From assembly GCA_002492725.1 (NCBI GenBank), contig DLAF01000071.1, positions 10,303 through 74,302 on the forward strand: a stretch of 64,000 nucleotides of DNA. Direction: 5' to 3'. The notes below the pieces were generated by a model. That model worked only from the letters and a program-made list of their open reading frames with translations. It searched no databases and had not been told where the DNA came from. The DNA comes from Lachnospiraceae bacterium UBA7054 (lineage in GTDB: Bacteria > Bacillota > Clostridia > Lachnospirales > Lachnospiraceae). Each line of letters begins with the position of its first letter. The stretch's first letter is position 1. Position numbers and translations under genes: made by a program. This document shows, in pieces, positions 16,195-25,321 of this stretch.

Positions 16195-16368
16195 ATGCTT
16201 ACATGGATTATGGAAAATATGGCGACGATCATCATCAGCGCGGCGCTGATTCTTGCGGTGGCGGCGATCATTGCAGGCATGATACGCGGCAAGAGGAAAG
16301 GAAAGTCATCCTGTGGCTGCGGGTGTGCGGGCTGTGCCATGAATGGGGCTTGTCATACCAGGAACTGA
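16195..16368 (+). CDS. FeoB-associated Cys-rich membrane protein
   Basis: A 57-residue protein: one hydrophobic helix (about residues 9-29), a basic stretch R-G-K-R-K-G-K, then C-G-C-G-C-A-G-C-A-M-N-G-A-C-H. This matches the FeoB-associated Cys-rich membrane protein family, found after feoB in Firmicutes and thought to help Fe2+ transfer. AGGAGGG lies 7 nt before the ATG. Its length is easily missed by ORF finders, which tend to pick an overlapping frame. Confidence 0.9.
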   Translation: MLTWIMENMATIIISAALILAVAAIIAGMIRGKRKGKSSCGCGCAGCAMNGACHTRN

Positions 16369-16433
16369 AAATGGATCTTGCGGCACATGGATTGGTTTTG
16401 GCAGACTGTCGGTGGTGATAAATATTAGGTACT

Positions 16434-16462
16434 TTGACATTTTGGACGCGGCATTCTAAAAT
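16434..16462 (+). promoter_or_regulatory. Promoter of the ABC exporter pair
   Basis: TTGACA (16434-16439), 17-nt spacer, TAAAAT (16457-16462), about 105 nt before the first ABC gene. TTAGGTAC and GTATCTAA flank it as an imperfect inverted pair. Confidence 0.65.
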
Positions 16463-16567
16463 GATAAGGTATCTAATTTTTTTGGATGATTTTATTTGTA
16501 TTACAACGGGTAAAGCTTTCGACAGAACCGCGGACGGACGCGGATTTTACGGAAATGGGGAAGCTGT

Positions 16568-18283
16568 ATGAAACTGATTTTGTACTATATCAGAAAGCAT
16601 CTGGGCATTTTTCTGCTATCTACTCTTTTTTTGACTATGGAAGCGATGGCGGATCTTTTCCAGCCCGCGTTCATGTCTATGATCGTGGACAGGGGAATCC
16701 AAAATGCCAATGTAAGGCAAATCCTTTTTTATGGTGCATGTATGTTGGGGATTGCCATGGCAGGAGCAGTCTGTGCCGTGATGCGCAATCGCTTTGCCAG
16801 CCGCGTTTCCCAGACGATCGGAAAGGAGCTGCGCCGTGACATGTACCATAACGTACAACTTCTTTCCATGGAAAATATAGACAGACTGCGTCCTGCTTCC
16901 ATTATTACCCGCATCACAAATGACGTAGTGCAGGTGCAGGAATTTATCAACGGAATCATGCGGATCATGGTGAAAGCGCCTATCACGTGTATCGGCGCCA
17001 TTATTCTGATACTGATTCAGACGCCCCGGCAAGCGCCGGTGATGGCGGGAATCCTTGCGGCAGCTTCTGTTCTCATTTTTGGAAATATGCGCATCGGATA
17101 TCCCAGGTTTGGAACCGTGCAAAGGAGACTTGACCGTTTGAACGGCGTAACACGGGAATTTCTTTCTTCTGTCCGCGTAGTTAAGGCATTTCATGCGGAA
17201 GAAAAAGAGGGGGAAAAGTTTGAGGATGTTTCTTTGGAATTTGCCCGTGCAAATATTGCTGCGCTGCGGACAATGGCGGTATTTTCACCGCTGATCAGTT
17301 TGACCGTCAATTTCGGTGTTGTGCTCTTTTTGTGGATATCCGCAAACAGCCAAAGCACTGAGATTGGCAGACTGATGGCTTCTGTCAATTATATGACACA
17401 GGTATTGTTTGCCGTGGGAATGATTTCCAATACCTTAAATGTTGCAGTCAGGGCGACGGCATCCTCCGCGAGAATAGAGGAGGTGCTTGAGGAAAAACCG
17501 GCGCAGCATATTTCTGCAAATCCGTTGAGGCCTGAAATTATGGGAGATATCCGTATGGAGCATGTATCATTCGCATATGCAGGCTCAGGGGAAAAGGCAC
17601 TTCATGATATCAATCTCCATATACAGCCAGGGGAAACCATTGGGATTATCGGTTCTACCGGTTCCGGAAAAACTACCTTTGTAAATCTGATTCCCCGGTT
17701 TTATGATGCCGTGGAAGGAAATGTATGGATTGACGGGTGTGATGTGACTGAAATTGACATTCGGTGGCTGCGAACGGCGATTGCGGTGGTGCCGCAGAAG
17801 GCCCTGCTCTTTTCAGGGACGATCCGCGAGAACCTGCGCTGGGGAAATGAGGCAGCTGGGGAGGAGGAACTGCGCCGTGCGGCGGAAGCTGCTTGTGCGG
17901 CTGATTTTATCGAACAGAGTCCGCAGCGGTACGATACCCTGCTGGGGCAGGGAGGCATAAACCTTTCCGGAGGGCAGAAACAGCGACTCTCTCTTGCCCG
18001 CGCTTTGGTGCGGAATCCCAAAATTTTGATTCTGGATGATTGCACCAGCGCCTTGGATGCGCAGACGGAATCGGATGTATTGAAAGGACTGCGGAACATG
18101 GCGGGCGGGACCACGGTGCTGCTGGTCAGTCAGCGAATTTCCACGGTGATGCGTACAGATCGTATTTTGTGCATGGACAATGGTTTTGTGCAGGGATACG
18201 GAACCCATGAGGAGCTGATGGCTTCCTGTAAAACATATCAGGAGATTTATCATTCGCAGATTGGAGGCGGGAATTATGGCTGA
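16568..18283 (+). CDS. ABC exporter half-transporter, subunit 1
   Basis: 571 residues: an exporter-type membrane domain (six helices, residues 15-310) fused to an ATPase. Walker A is G-S-T-G-S-G-K-T-T (about 362), the signature is L-S-G-G-Q-K-Q-R (about 466) and Walker B is I-L-I-L-D-D-C-T-S-A-L-D. Asp replaces the catalytic Glu after Walker B (D-D-C instead of D-E-A), so this half probably has the degenerate site, as in heterodimeric exporters such as BmrC/BmrD and TM287/288. It overlaps subunit 2 by 8 nt. Substrate unknown: drugs, lipids or peptides. Confidence 0.88.
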   Translation: MKLILYYIRKHLGIFLLSTLFLTMEAMADLFQPAFMSMIVDRGIQNANVRQILFYGACMLGIAMAGAVCAVMRNRFASRVSQTIGKELRRDMYHNVQLLSMENIDRLRPASIITRITNDVVQVQEFINGIMRIMVKAPITCIGAIILILIQTPRQAPVMAGILAAASVLIFGNMRIGYPRFGTVQRRLDRLNGVTREFLSSVRVVKAFHAEEKEGEKFEDVSLEFARANIAALRTMAVFSPLISLTVNFGVVLFLWISANSQSTEIGRLMASVNYMTQVLFAVGMISNTLNVAVRATASSARIEEVLEEKPAQHISANPLRPEIMGDIRMEHVSFAYAGSGEKALHDINLHIQPGETIGIIGSTGSGKTTFVNLIPRFYDAVEGNVWIDGCDVTEIDIRWLRTAIAVVPQKALLFSGTIRENLRWGNEAAGEEELRRAAEAACAADFIEQSPQRYDTLLGQGGINLSGGQKQRLSLARALVRNPKILILDDCTSALDAQTESDVLKGLRNMAGGTTVLLVSQRISTVMRTDRILCMDNGFVQGYGTHEELMASCKTYQEIYHSQIGGGNYG

Positions 18284-20090
18284 AAGAAACCAGGCGGTGC
18301 CGCCGGCAAACTTAAACGGAATATCCCGTCCCGGACGCGGCGGTGTAGTGGTAAAGCCGAAGAATATGAAGGGGACTTTGGACAGGCTCTGGAGGCTGAC
18401 AAAGGGACAACGCAACGGGCTTGGCTGGATTCTTTTGCTGTCCGCATTTGCCTCCGGTGCATCTATTCTGTCTCCTTATGTGACGGGAAAGGCTGTTGCC
18501 GTTATTGGCAGCGGTGACGCGGTGACGTGGGTGCTCTGTTGTCTGACGGGACTGTATCTTTGCGACTGGCTGGTAAGGTTTTTGCAGGCATTTTTTATGG
18601 CGTCGATTGGGCAGCGCGTAATCCATCATATACGGCGGACGCTGTTTGCTCATGTCAGGACGCTTCCCCTTGCTTTTTTTGACCGGCGTCAGCATGGTGA
18701 GCTGATGAGCCGTCTGACAAATGATGTGGACAATATCAGTACCACTATCTCCAATTCCCTGTCGCTTCTGTTGACTTACAGCTTTACGGTGATTGGAATT
18801 TTTGTGATGATGCTTTACTTAAGCCCGTTGCTGACAATCGTGTCATTGGCTGGCGTCGGGCTGATTTTCCTGCTCACAAAAACCGTGACAAAGCGTACCA
18901 GAAAACTGTTTGCCGCACAACAGAAAAATCTGGGTGCATTAAATGGGCAGGTGGAAGAGAGCGTTTCGGGGATGGCAGTGGTTAAAGCCTTCTGCCGGGA
19001 GGAGGAGATGGAACGGGAATTTGGGGAGAAAAATGATGGATTGTGTGACGCTTCTATCAAGGCGCTCATTTGCTCCGGATATTTGATGCCCCTTATGAAT
19101 GTAATCAATAATCTGCTGTATGTGGCAATTTCTGTATTATGCGGTGTTTTGTTTGTGGAGGGAAAGATTTCCGATATCGGTCTTGTCACCAGTTTTCTGC
19201 TCTACGTCCGCCAGTTCACGCGCCCTTTTGTGGAGATTGCCAATATTTATAATAATTTTCAGACAGCTGTCGCCGGGGCGGAGCGTGTGTTTGAGATTTT
19301 GGATGAGCAGCCGGAACCTCCTGACAGAGAAGGAGCAGTATCCTTAAAATATCCCAGAGGTGACATTGAGCTGCGTCATGTGGAATTTGGTTATGTACCG
19401 GAAAAGCCCGTACTGAAGGATGTTTCGGTGAAGATTCCGGCAGGCACTCAGGCGGCGATTGTGGGTGCTACCGGCTCCGGAAAGACCACAATGATCAATT
19501 TGCTGACCAGGTTTTATGATGTTTCTGCCGGAAGCATCCTTCTGGACGGTCGGGATCTGCGGGATTACCGCATGGAGGATCTGCGGCAGGCATTCGGGGT
19601 GGTTTTACAGGATACGGCGCTGTTTGCCGCATCGGTCAGGGACAATATCTGTTACGGGCATCCGGAGGCTTCCATGGAACAGGTGCGGGAGGCGGCGGAG
19701 ATGGTAGGAGCGGACAGCTTTATAGAGCGTCTGCCGCAAGGGTACGATACCGTTCTCGTACAAGGGGGAATGGAGCTGTCCCAGGGAGAACGGCAGCTGC
19801 TGACGATCGCCAGGGCGGTTTTTGCCAATGCACCGATCCTGATTTTGGATGAGGCGACAAGCTCCGTGGATACGGTCACGGAACAAAAAATCCGACGTGC
19901 TCTATTGAAAATCTGTGAGAACCGGACTTCGGTCATTATTGCGCATCGCCTTTCAACGATCCGGGATTCGGATATCATTATTCTTTTGGATAGCGGGAAA
20001 ATAGCCGAGCAGGGAACCCATGAGGAGCTGATGGCCCTTAATGGAATTTATGCCCGGATGTACAGAACGCAGACGGCAATGGGAAGCTGA
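18276..20090 (+). CDS. ABC exporter half-transporter, subunit 2
   Basis: 604 residues: N-terminal extension of about 45 residues rich in Pro/Gly/basic residues, six-helix exporter domain, then ATPase. Walker A is G-A-T-G-S-G-K-T-T (about 397), the signature is the variant L-S-Q-G-E-R-Q (about 500), and Walker B is I-L-I-L-D-E-A-T-S-S-V-D with the catalytic Glu present. With a canonical Glu here and Asp in the partner, the pair forms an asymmetric heterodimer. ATG at 18276 has GGAGGCGGG upstream and overlaps the end of subunit 1, showing translational coupling. Confidence 0.9.
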   Translation: MAERNQAVPPANLNGISRPGRGGVVVKPKNMKGTLDRLWRLTKGQRNGLGWILLLSAFASGASILSPYVTGKAVAVIGSGDAVTWVLCCLTGLYLCDWLVRFLQAFFMASIGQRVIHHIRRTLFAHVRTLPLAFFDRRQHGELMSRLTNDVDNISTTISNSLSLLLTYSFTVIGIFVMMLYLSPLLTIVSLAGVGLIFLLTKTVTKRTRKLFAAQQKNLGALNGQVEESVSGMAVVKAFCREEEMEREFGEKNDGLCDASIKALICSGYLMPLMNVINNLLYVAISVLCGVLFVEGKISDIGLVTSFLLYVRQFTRPFVEIANIYNNFQTAVAGAERVFEILDEQPEPPDREGAVSLKYPRGDIELRHVEFGYVPEKPVLKDVSVKIPAGTQAAIVGATGSGKTTMINLLTRFYDVSAGSILLDGRDLRDYRMEDLRQAFGVVLQDTALFAASVRDNICYGHPEASMEQVREAAEMVGADSFIERLPQGYDTVLVQGGMELSQGERQLLTIARAVFANAPILILDEATSSVDTVTEQKIRRALLKICENRTSVIIAHRLSTIRDSDIIILLDSGKIAEQGTHEELMALNGIYARMYRTQTAMGS

Positions 20091-20223
20091 ATTATGATAT
20101 GTATAAGGTGCGCCGGCTTTTTTGTCAATCATAAATATACGGTTGCTGAATAGGAGAAACTGCATATAGTAAGTACAGAAGTCGGCGCATACCAACCATA
20201 TTCGGAATCGAGGAGAGAAGGCT

Positions 20224-21006
20224 ATGAATATACAGGCTTTACAGGGGATTATGATACCGCTTGTCGGAACAACGCTTGGTTCCGCATGTGTTCTGTTTAT
20301 GAAGAACCGGCTGAATCAAAGGATGCAGAGTGCATTGACAGGCTTTGCGGCAGGCGTCATGGTTGCGGCTTCTATCTGGAGTCTGATCATCCCCGCAATG
20401 GAGCATTCGCAGTCCATGGGCCGGTGGGCGTTTGTGCCGGCTGTGGTCGGTTTCTGGTTTGGCATTCTGTTTTTGCTGTTTTTGGATCGTTTGGTCCCGC
20501 ATCTTCACGCAAACAGCCAAAAGGCAGAAGGACCCAAAAGCAGCCTGCAAAAGACAACCATGCTGGTACTGGCAGTGACGCTCCACAATCTGCCCGAAGG
20601 CATGGCGGTAGGCGTGGTCTATGCCGGGTGGCTTTCCGGTGATGCCGGGATCACGGCCATGGGAGCGTTTGCACTTTCCCTTGGGATCGCGATCCAGAAT
20701 TTTCCCGAGGGCGCGATCATCTCCATGCCTTTGCGGAAAGAGGGCACAGGCAAGGGAAAAGCCTTTCTTTATGGAGCACTCTCTGGCGCGGTAGAGCCGC
20801 TTGGCGCGGTCTTAACGATACTTGCGGCGCGGCTTGTGGTTCCAATCCTGCCATACATGCTAAGTTTTGCGGCCGGAGCCATGATCTATGTGGTAGTAGA
20901 GGAATTGGTTCCTGAAATGTCAGAAGGGGAATACGCTGATGTGGGAACGATTTTATTTGCGGCGGGATTTACGGTCATGATGGCGCTGGATGTGGCACTA
21001 GGATAA
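20224..21006 (+). CDS. ZIP family divalent metal transporter
   Basis: 260 residues with about eight hydrophobic segments. The binuclear metal site motifs are both present: V-T-L-H-N-L-P-E-G-M-A-V-G in helix 4 and A-I-Q-N-F-P-E-G-A-I in helix 5. ZIP proteins carry zinc, iron or manganese into the cytoplasm. A short loop with H-L-H-A-N precedes helix 4. GAGAGAAGG precedes the ATG. Position after the feo and ABC genes makes a wider metal-handling cluster possible. Confidence 0.9.
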   Translation: MNIQALQGIMIPLVGTTLGSACVLFMKNRLNQRMQSALTGFAAGVMVAASIWSLIIPAMEHSQSMGRWAFVPAVVGFWFGILFLLFLDRLVPHLHANSQKAEGPKSSLQKTTMLVLAVTLHNLPEGMAVGVVYAGWLSGDAGITAMGAFALSLGIAIQNFPEGAIISMPLRKEGTGKGKAFLYGALSGAVEPLGAVLTILAARLVVPILPYMLSFAAGAMIYVVVEELVPEMSEGEYADVGTILFAAGFTVMMALDVALG

Positions 21007-21071
21007 GGTGAAAGATTCATATTTAGCGCTTATTTGCATAAATTGGTATAAAACAAGTCTGCGGGCGCACT

Positions 21072-21602
21072 ATGGCATCAGTTTTATCCAATATTTCCAA
21101 CATCATCATCCCGGTCATCATTTTTTATATCGTGGCCTATGGCATCTCAAACCGCTGTAACGTGTACGAGGATTTTATCAAGGGCGCAAAGGACGGGTTT
21201 CATACGGTCATTCAGATCATGCCGACGCTGATCGGTCTGATGGTGGCGGTAGGTGTTTTGCGCGCTTCGGGATTTCTGGAATTTTTCGGCGGACTCTTTT
21301 CGGGCGTGGCAGGGAGGCTGGGATTTTCTACGGAGCTTGTTCCGCTCATGCTGGTAAAGATGTTTTCCTCCTCGGCAGCCACGGGGCTGGTACTTGACAT
21401 TTTTAAAAATCACGGCCCCGATTCTCTGATCGGCTTGACCACCTCCATCATGATGAGCTGCACGGAGACGATCTTTTATACGATGAGCGTTTATTTCCTG
21501 GCAGCAAAAGTCACAAAGACGCGCTACACGTTAAAAGGCGCGCTGCTTGCTACCGTAGCGGGAATTGCAGCCAGTATTTTGCTGGCGGGGAGGATGCTTT
21601 AG
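21072..21602 (+). CDS. spmB: Spore maturation protein B
   Basis: 176 residues, polytopic, with a Gate/nucleoside-recognition fold: F-I-K-G-A-K-D-G-F, I-M-P-T-L-I-G-L-M-V-A, and F-S-S-S-A-A-T-G-L followed by S-C-T-E-T-I-F-Y-T. These match SpmB, which acts with SpmA in spore core dehydration. SpmA is usually encoded next to it, but here the upstream neighbour is a ZIP transporter. The RBS (GCGGGCG) is weak. The gene indicates a spore-forming ancestry. Confidence 0.88.
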   Translation: MASVLSNISNIIIPVIIFYIVAYGISNRCNVYEDFIKGAKDGFHTVIQIMPTLIGLMVAVGVLRASGFLEFFGGLFSGVAGRLGFSTELVPLMLVKMFSSSAATGLVLDIFKNHGPDSLIGLTTSIMMSCTETIFYTMSVYFLAAKVTKTRYTLKGALLATVAGIAASILLAGRML

Positions 21603-21616
21603 TGTTTTTATGACAT

Positions 21617-21648
21617 AAAACAGCCGCGCGTAACTGCACGGCTGTTTT
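21617..21648. terminator. Bidirectional terminator between spmB and sugar ABC operon
   Basis: AAAACAGCCG and CGGCTGTTTT, a perfect 10-bp inverted repeat with A-run and T-run on the two sides, placed between convergent genes. Confidence 0.8.
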
Positions 21649-21696
21649 CAGTTTACAGTTTTGAAGTTTGATTACTTCTGAAACAATATCCGGCAA

Positions 21697-23436
21697 TTAA
21701 GGAAGCATATCCGCATCGCCAAATGTCGCCTGCCATTTCTCTGCACGCTCATCCATAATAGCCTGACCGCCTGAGCTCAGATAGTCTGCCATCATACTAT
21801 CCCAGACACTGTCAAAATCAGCTTCTGACGCAATCACGGCATTATCATAAACCTGATCGCGCTTAGCGCTTAACGTATCACCGATGTTTGCTTCCGCTTC
21901 GATAATTCCTACGTTTACATTCTTAGCAGGAACCGCATCCGTCTGCGCGATCTTGTCCGCCTCGGAAACCACATCCGGATCAATCTCCGCATAGTTGTAT
22001 GCCTGTGAAAGCTTGGTCAGCGCTTCGTCTGTGAAATGTAATCCGTTACAGGTAATCGTATAGTCGATATTCATACCGGAGTTCATGATCGGATCACCGG
22101 TTGCTGCAACCGTCTGGATCGCGCCGCTCTCCAATACATTATGCGTTACGCCCTCATCACCGATCTGCAGATACTGAATATGCTCCGGATCGGAAATCCA
22201 GTCAAGATACAGCATGCTGGCCAAAGGCTCATCATTGGTGATCGGGAAGAAGATCTTACGGTCACCGGCTGTGCTGTTTACATACTTGGTGTGTGTACCT
22301 TTGGAATCATCAAAAGGATCGATTGCGATAAAGTAAGCTTCCTCGCCAATGTTTCTCTGAAGGTTTGCGTTGATGCTGTCGGCCCCGTTACGGAAAGGAT
22401 AATCCCAGTTATGGGTGAAAGCGCCTACATAGCCGGCCTTGATCATGTCGTCTTCCGTTGTATCGCCGCTGCTGTACAGTGCAAAGTTATCCCACATAAG
22501 GCCCTGGTTATACCACTTGTTCAAAAGCCTGACAGCCTCTTTCGTACCATTCTGGGTTAACTTACGGTCATCATATCCATTGATATAATACTCTTTGTCG
22601 GTAATATCCGGATCAATAAAGGATTCGATCAAAGTAGCAGCTCTCCAGCCTACGTCAAAGCTTACTGAATAAGGAACCATCTTATCTGCATCTGCGCCAA
22701 GCAGGGTATCCTTGTTCTCTTCAAATGCAAGTAACATTGCTTCAAACTCTTCTGTCGTGGTCGGAGCTTGCAGTGATAACTTATCCAGCCAGTCTTTACG
22801 AACAAACGTGTTAATACGGTTGCTAACTGCCATCTTTCCTTCAATCGCCCAGATCGTGCCATCTACAGGATCTTTGTCCCAATACATATTGGTTTCACCG
22901 AGCCAATCCCACAGGTTCGTAAGTTCAGACTTGTAATCCTCAACATAACCGCTCAGATCCTGAACGCCTCCCATATCGGCGTAGGTCAGGATTGTAGGAT
23001 AGCTGTAGGTTACACAGATATCAGGAGCCGTTCCTGCGGCAAGCAGATTATTGATCTCCTCTACCTCGGTCCAACGGGGAACCTTTACGAATTCAACCTC
23101 AACATTATGATCTTCCAGCATACCCTTCTTAATGTATTCGGTGTACATATTGTTGGTAGGATCGGATCCGCCATCGTTTCCGCGGTCATAAACCTCAACC
23201 GTAATGTGCCTGGTTTCCGCGAACTTGCCGTCTGTCAATTCGCCTGTTGCAGCAGCATCTGTTGCCGCATCAGATGTGTCTGCTGCCTCTGGCGCATCTG
23301 CTGTATCCGCGCCCTGCGCATCAGTTGCAGGAGCATCCGTACTTGGAGCAGATGTGTTTCCTGCATCGCCGCCACCGCATGCCGTCAGGGCTACCATAGA
23401 CCCTGCAAGCAGGATGGCAATTAATTTTTTCTTCAT
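21697..23436 (-). CDS. Extracellular sugar-binding lipoprotein of ABC importer
   Basis: 579 residues. Type II signal peptide with lipobox L-T-A-C (Cys20), then an Ala/Asp/Thr-rich linker to about residue 65 and a long solute-binding domain (E-T-R-H-I-T-V-E-V-Y-D-R-G, later A-A-G-T-A-P-D-I, V-R-K-D-W-L-D-K-L). Length and motifs fit the LipO/YtcQ group, which serves LplB/LplC-type permeases for oligosaccharides of plant or host glycans. Third gene of the operon, 59 nt after the second permease; a GGGAGGAAGG site before the ATG suggests strong translation. No ATPase is encoded, so a shared MsmX-like ATPase is expected elsewhere. Confidence 0.88.
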   Translation of the reverse strand: MKKKLIAILLAGSMVALTACGGGDAGNTSAPSTDAPATDAQGADTADAPEAADTSDAATDAAATGELTDGKFAETRHITVEVYDRGNDGGSDPTNNMYTEYIKKGMLEDHNVEVEFVKVPRWTEVEEINNLLAAGTAPDICVTYSYPTILTYADMGGVQDLSGYVEDYKSELTNLWDWLGETNMYWDKDPVDGTIWAIEGKMAVSNRINTFVRKDWLDKLSLQAPTTTEEFEAMLLAFEENKDTLLGADADKMVPYSVSFDVGWRAATLIESFIDPDITDKEYYINGYDDRKLTQNGTKEAVRLLNKWYNQGLMWDNFALYSSGDTTEDDMIKAGYVGAFTHNWDYPFRNGADSINANLQRNIGEEAYFIAIDPFDDSKGTHTKYVNSTAGDRKIFFPITNDEPLASMLYLDWISDPEHIQYLQIGDEGVTHNVLESGAIQTVAATGDPIMNSGMNIDYTITCNGLHFTDEALTKLSQAYNYAEIDPDVVSEADKIAQTDAVPAKNVNVGIIEAEANIGDTLSAKRDQVYDNAVIASEADFDSVWDSMMADYLSSGGQAIMDERAEKWQATFGDADMLP

Positions 23437-23495
23437 TTTCCTTCCTCCCTAATTTTGGTTTATTTGAATGAACGAATCTTTTGAATAAGATTCGA

Positions 23496-24368
23496 TTATT
23501 CCTTTACAGCGCCCATGGTCACGCCATGGATAAAGTATTTCTGCAGCCAAGGGTATACGCACAGAATCGGCACCGTTGAAAACATGACGATCGCCGCCTT
23601 TAAGGAGGCCGAGAGTCCCGGTGTGGAGAAACCTTCCTGTGTTGCAACTTCTACGGAATTAATATTGTTTATGATATTATACAATAAAAGCTGCAGCGGG
23701 TACAACTCTGTCTTCTTTACATACAACAGTGCATCCGAATAACCGTTCCAACGGCCTACCGCATAAAACAGCGCCAGAGTTGCCATAACCGGTTTGGATA
23801 ACGGTACATAAATCTTGATCAGGATTTGAATAAAGTTGGCACCGTCTATTTCCGCAGATTCCCGTAAGCTGTCGGGAATGCCGTAGAAAAAGCTCCTCAT
23901 AATGATCATATTATACACGCTGAGGCAGCTTGGAACAATCAACACCAGCGGATTATCCAAAAATCCCAGGCTCTGCATCAGCAGATAGTTGGGAATCGTA
24001 CCTGCATTAAAAAACATGGTGATCGTAATAATAATATTGATCACGCCCCGGCCCTTCAGCTTATCGAAAATCAACGGATAAGCACAAAGGATCGTCATAG
24101 TCAAAGAAACAAATGTACAGACTACCGTCAAAAATACGGTCCAGAAGAACGCCCGGATATACTTGGGATCGCTAAGTACCGTCTTATAAGCATCCACATT
24201 AAAGCCCTTAGGCCAGAGTGTCACTGCATTTTTGATCAGATAATCCGTAGAGCTTAAGGATTTGGCGAGTAGGTTTATCATCGGCACAACGCAGATAATA
24301 CTGATCAGTACACAGATAATAACAAAAACCCAATCGCCGATTTTGGCAGAAGTTGACTTTACTTTCAT
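23496..24368 (-). CDS. Sugar ABC transporter permease, LplC/YtcP type
   Basis: 290 residues with six hydrophobic segments. The EAA loop that contacts the ATPase reads I-P-D-S-L-R-E-S-A-E-I-D-G-A-N, typical for MalG-type carbohydrate permeases of the LplC branch. Its ATG overlaps the stop of the upstream permease (TAATG), so the two are translationally coupled and form the membrane pore together. Confidence 0.9.
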   Translation of the reverse strand: MKVKSTSAKIGDWVFVIICVLISIICVVPMINLLAKSLSSTDYLIKNAVTLWPKGFNVDAYKTVLSDPKYIRAFFWTVFLTVVCTFVSLTMTILCAYPLIFDKLKGRGVINIIITITMFFNAGTIPNYLLMQSLGFLDNPLVLIVPSCLSVYNMIIMRSFFYGIPDSLRESAEIDGANFIQILIKIYVPLSKPVMATLALFYAVGRWNGYSDALLYVKKTELYPLQLLLYNIINNINSVEVATQEGFSTPGLSASLKAAIVMFSTVPILCVYPWLQKYFIHGVTMGAVKE

Positions 24369-25321
24369 TACCAGATCCCCCTTTCTCCAAGCTTTCTGGA
24401 CAGCCAGTTAGCCGTCAGCAAGAAGATGACGCCGACTACCGACTGGAACAGACCAACCGCAGTTGTCAGGGAGAACTGCAGGCCTTTAATACCGGTTCGA
24501 TATACATAAGTAGAAATGACATCCGCCACGTTCATGACCAGATTGTTCTGGAATGCAAAAGGACGGTCGAAATTACTTCCTAAAATATTACCCAGATTCA
24601 TGATCAGCAGAACTACGATAGTAGGCTTGATTCCCGGAAGGGTAATATGCCACATTTTGCTGAATCGCCCTGCGCCATCCACGGAAGCGGCCTCATAAAG
24701 CTCGGAGTTGATCCCCGCAATCGCCGCCAGATATACGATGGAACCCCAGCCGAAATTCTGCCAGACACCCACGCCGATATAGGTACCGATCCAGTGAGCG
24801 GCATCATTTAAAAATGGAATTGATGTACCGCCCAAACGCTCAATGAGCATATTTACCAGACCCTCGCCGGGGGCGAAAAGCTGTATTGCCAGACTGTAAA
24901 TAATGACCCAGGAAAGAAAGTGCGGCATATAGGCAACTGTCTGAACGACCTTTTTGAAACGTTTGAAGCACAATTCGTTCAATATCAGCGCAAAGATGAT
25001 TGGCGCCGGGAAACCAATTACCAGATCCAGCAAATTCAACACTATCGTATTGCGCAGCGCACGACGGAAATCGTTATTTCCGAATGCCTTAATGAAGTAT
25101 TCAAAGCCGTGATTTTTGGCCCATGGCATTTCCCATACGCTTTGTACGATGCTGTATTTTTTAAACGCGATCTGAATATATATCATAGGGATATACTTAA
25201 AGATCAACAGATACAGCAAGGGCAGCGCAAGCAGGAAATATAGCTGCCAGTATCTTTTCCAATACGCTCGGGTAACCCCCTTCTTTTTAACGGCCGGTTT
25301 ACTTGTTTTCGCCTTAGCCAT
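24368..25321 (-). CDS. Sugar ABC transporter permease, LplB/YteP type
   Basis: 317 residues. Basic Lys-rich N-terminus, then six helices; the EAA loop is I-N-S-E-L-Y-E-A-A-S-V-D-G-A-G with F-S-K-M-W-H-I-T-L-P. It pairs with the LplC-type permease encoded next. The start at 25321 (M-A-K-A-K) has GGGAGG about 10 nt upstream; an in-frame ATG at 25363 is preceded only by a GGGGGA touching it. First gene of the permease-permease-lipoprotein operon. Confidence 0.88.
   Translation of the reverse strand: MAKAKTSKPAVKKKGVTRAYWKRYWQLYFLLALPLLYLLIFKYIPMIYIQIAFKKYSIVQSVWEMPWAKNHGFEYFIKAFGNNDFRRALRNTIVLNLLDLVIGFPAPIIFALILNELCFKRFKKVVQTVAYMPHFLSWVIIYSLAIQLFAPGEGLVNMLIERLGGTSIPFLNDAAHWIGTYIGVGVWQNFGWGSIVYLAAIAGINSELYEAASVDGAGRFSKMWHITLPGIKPTIVVLLIMNLGNILGSNFDRPFAFQNNLVMNVADVISTYVYRTGIKGLQFSLTTAVGLFQSVVGVIFLLTANWLSRKLGERGIW

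Noticed and set aside
16170..16418. 82-codon ORF overlapping the small Cys-rich gene
   Set aside because: It is in another frame than the recognised FeoB-associated protein, has no family features and no RBS of its own.
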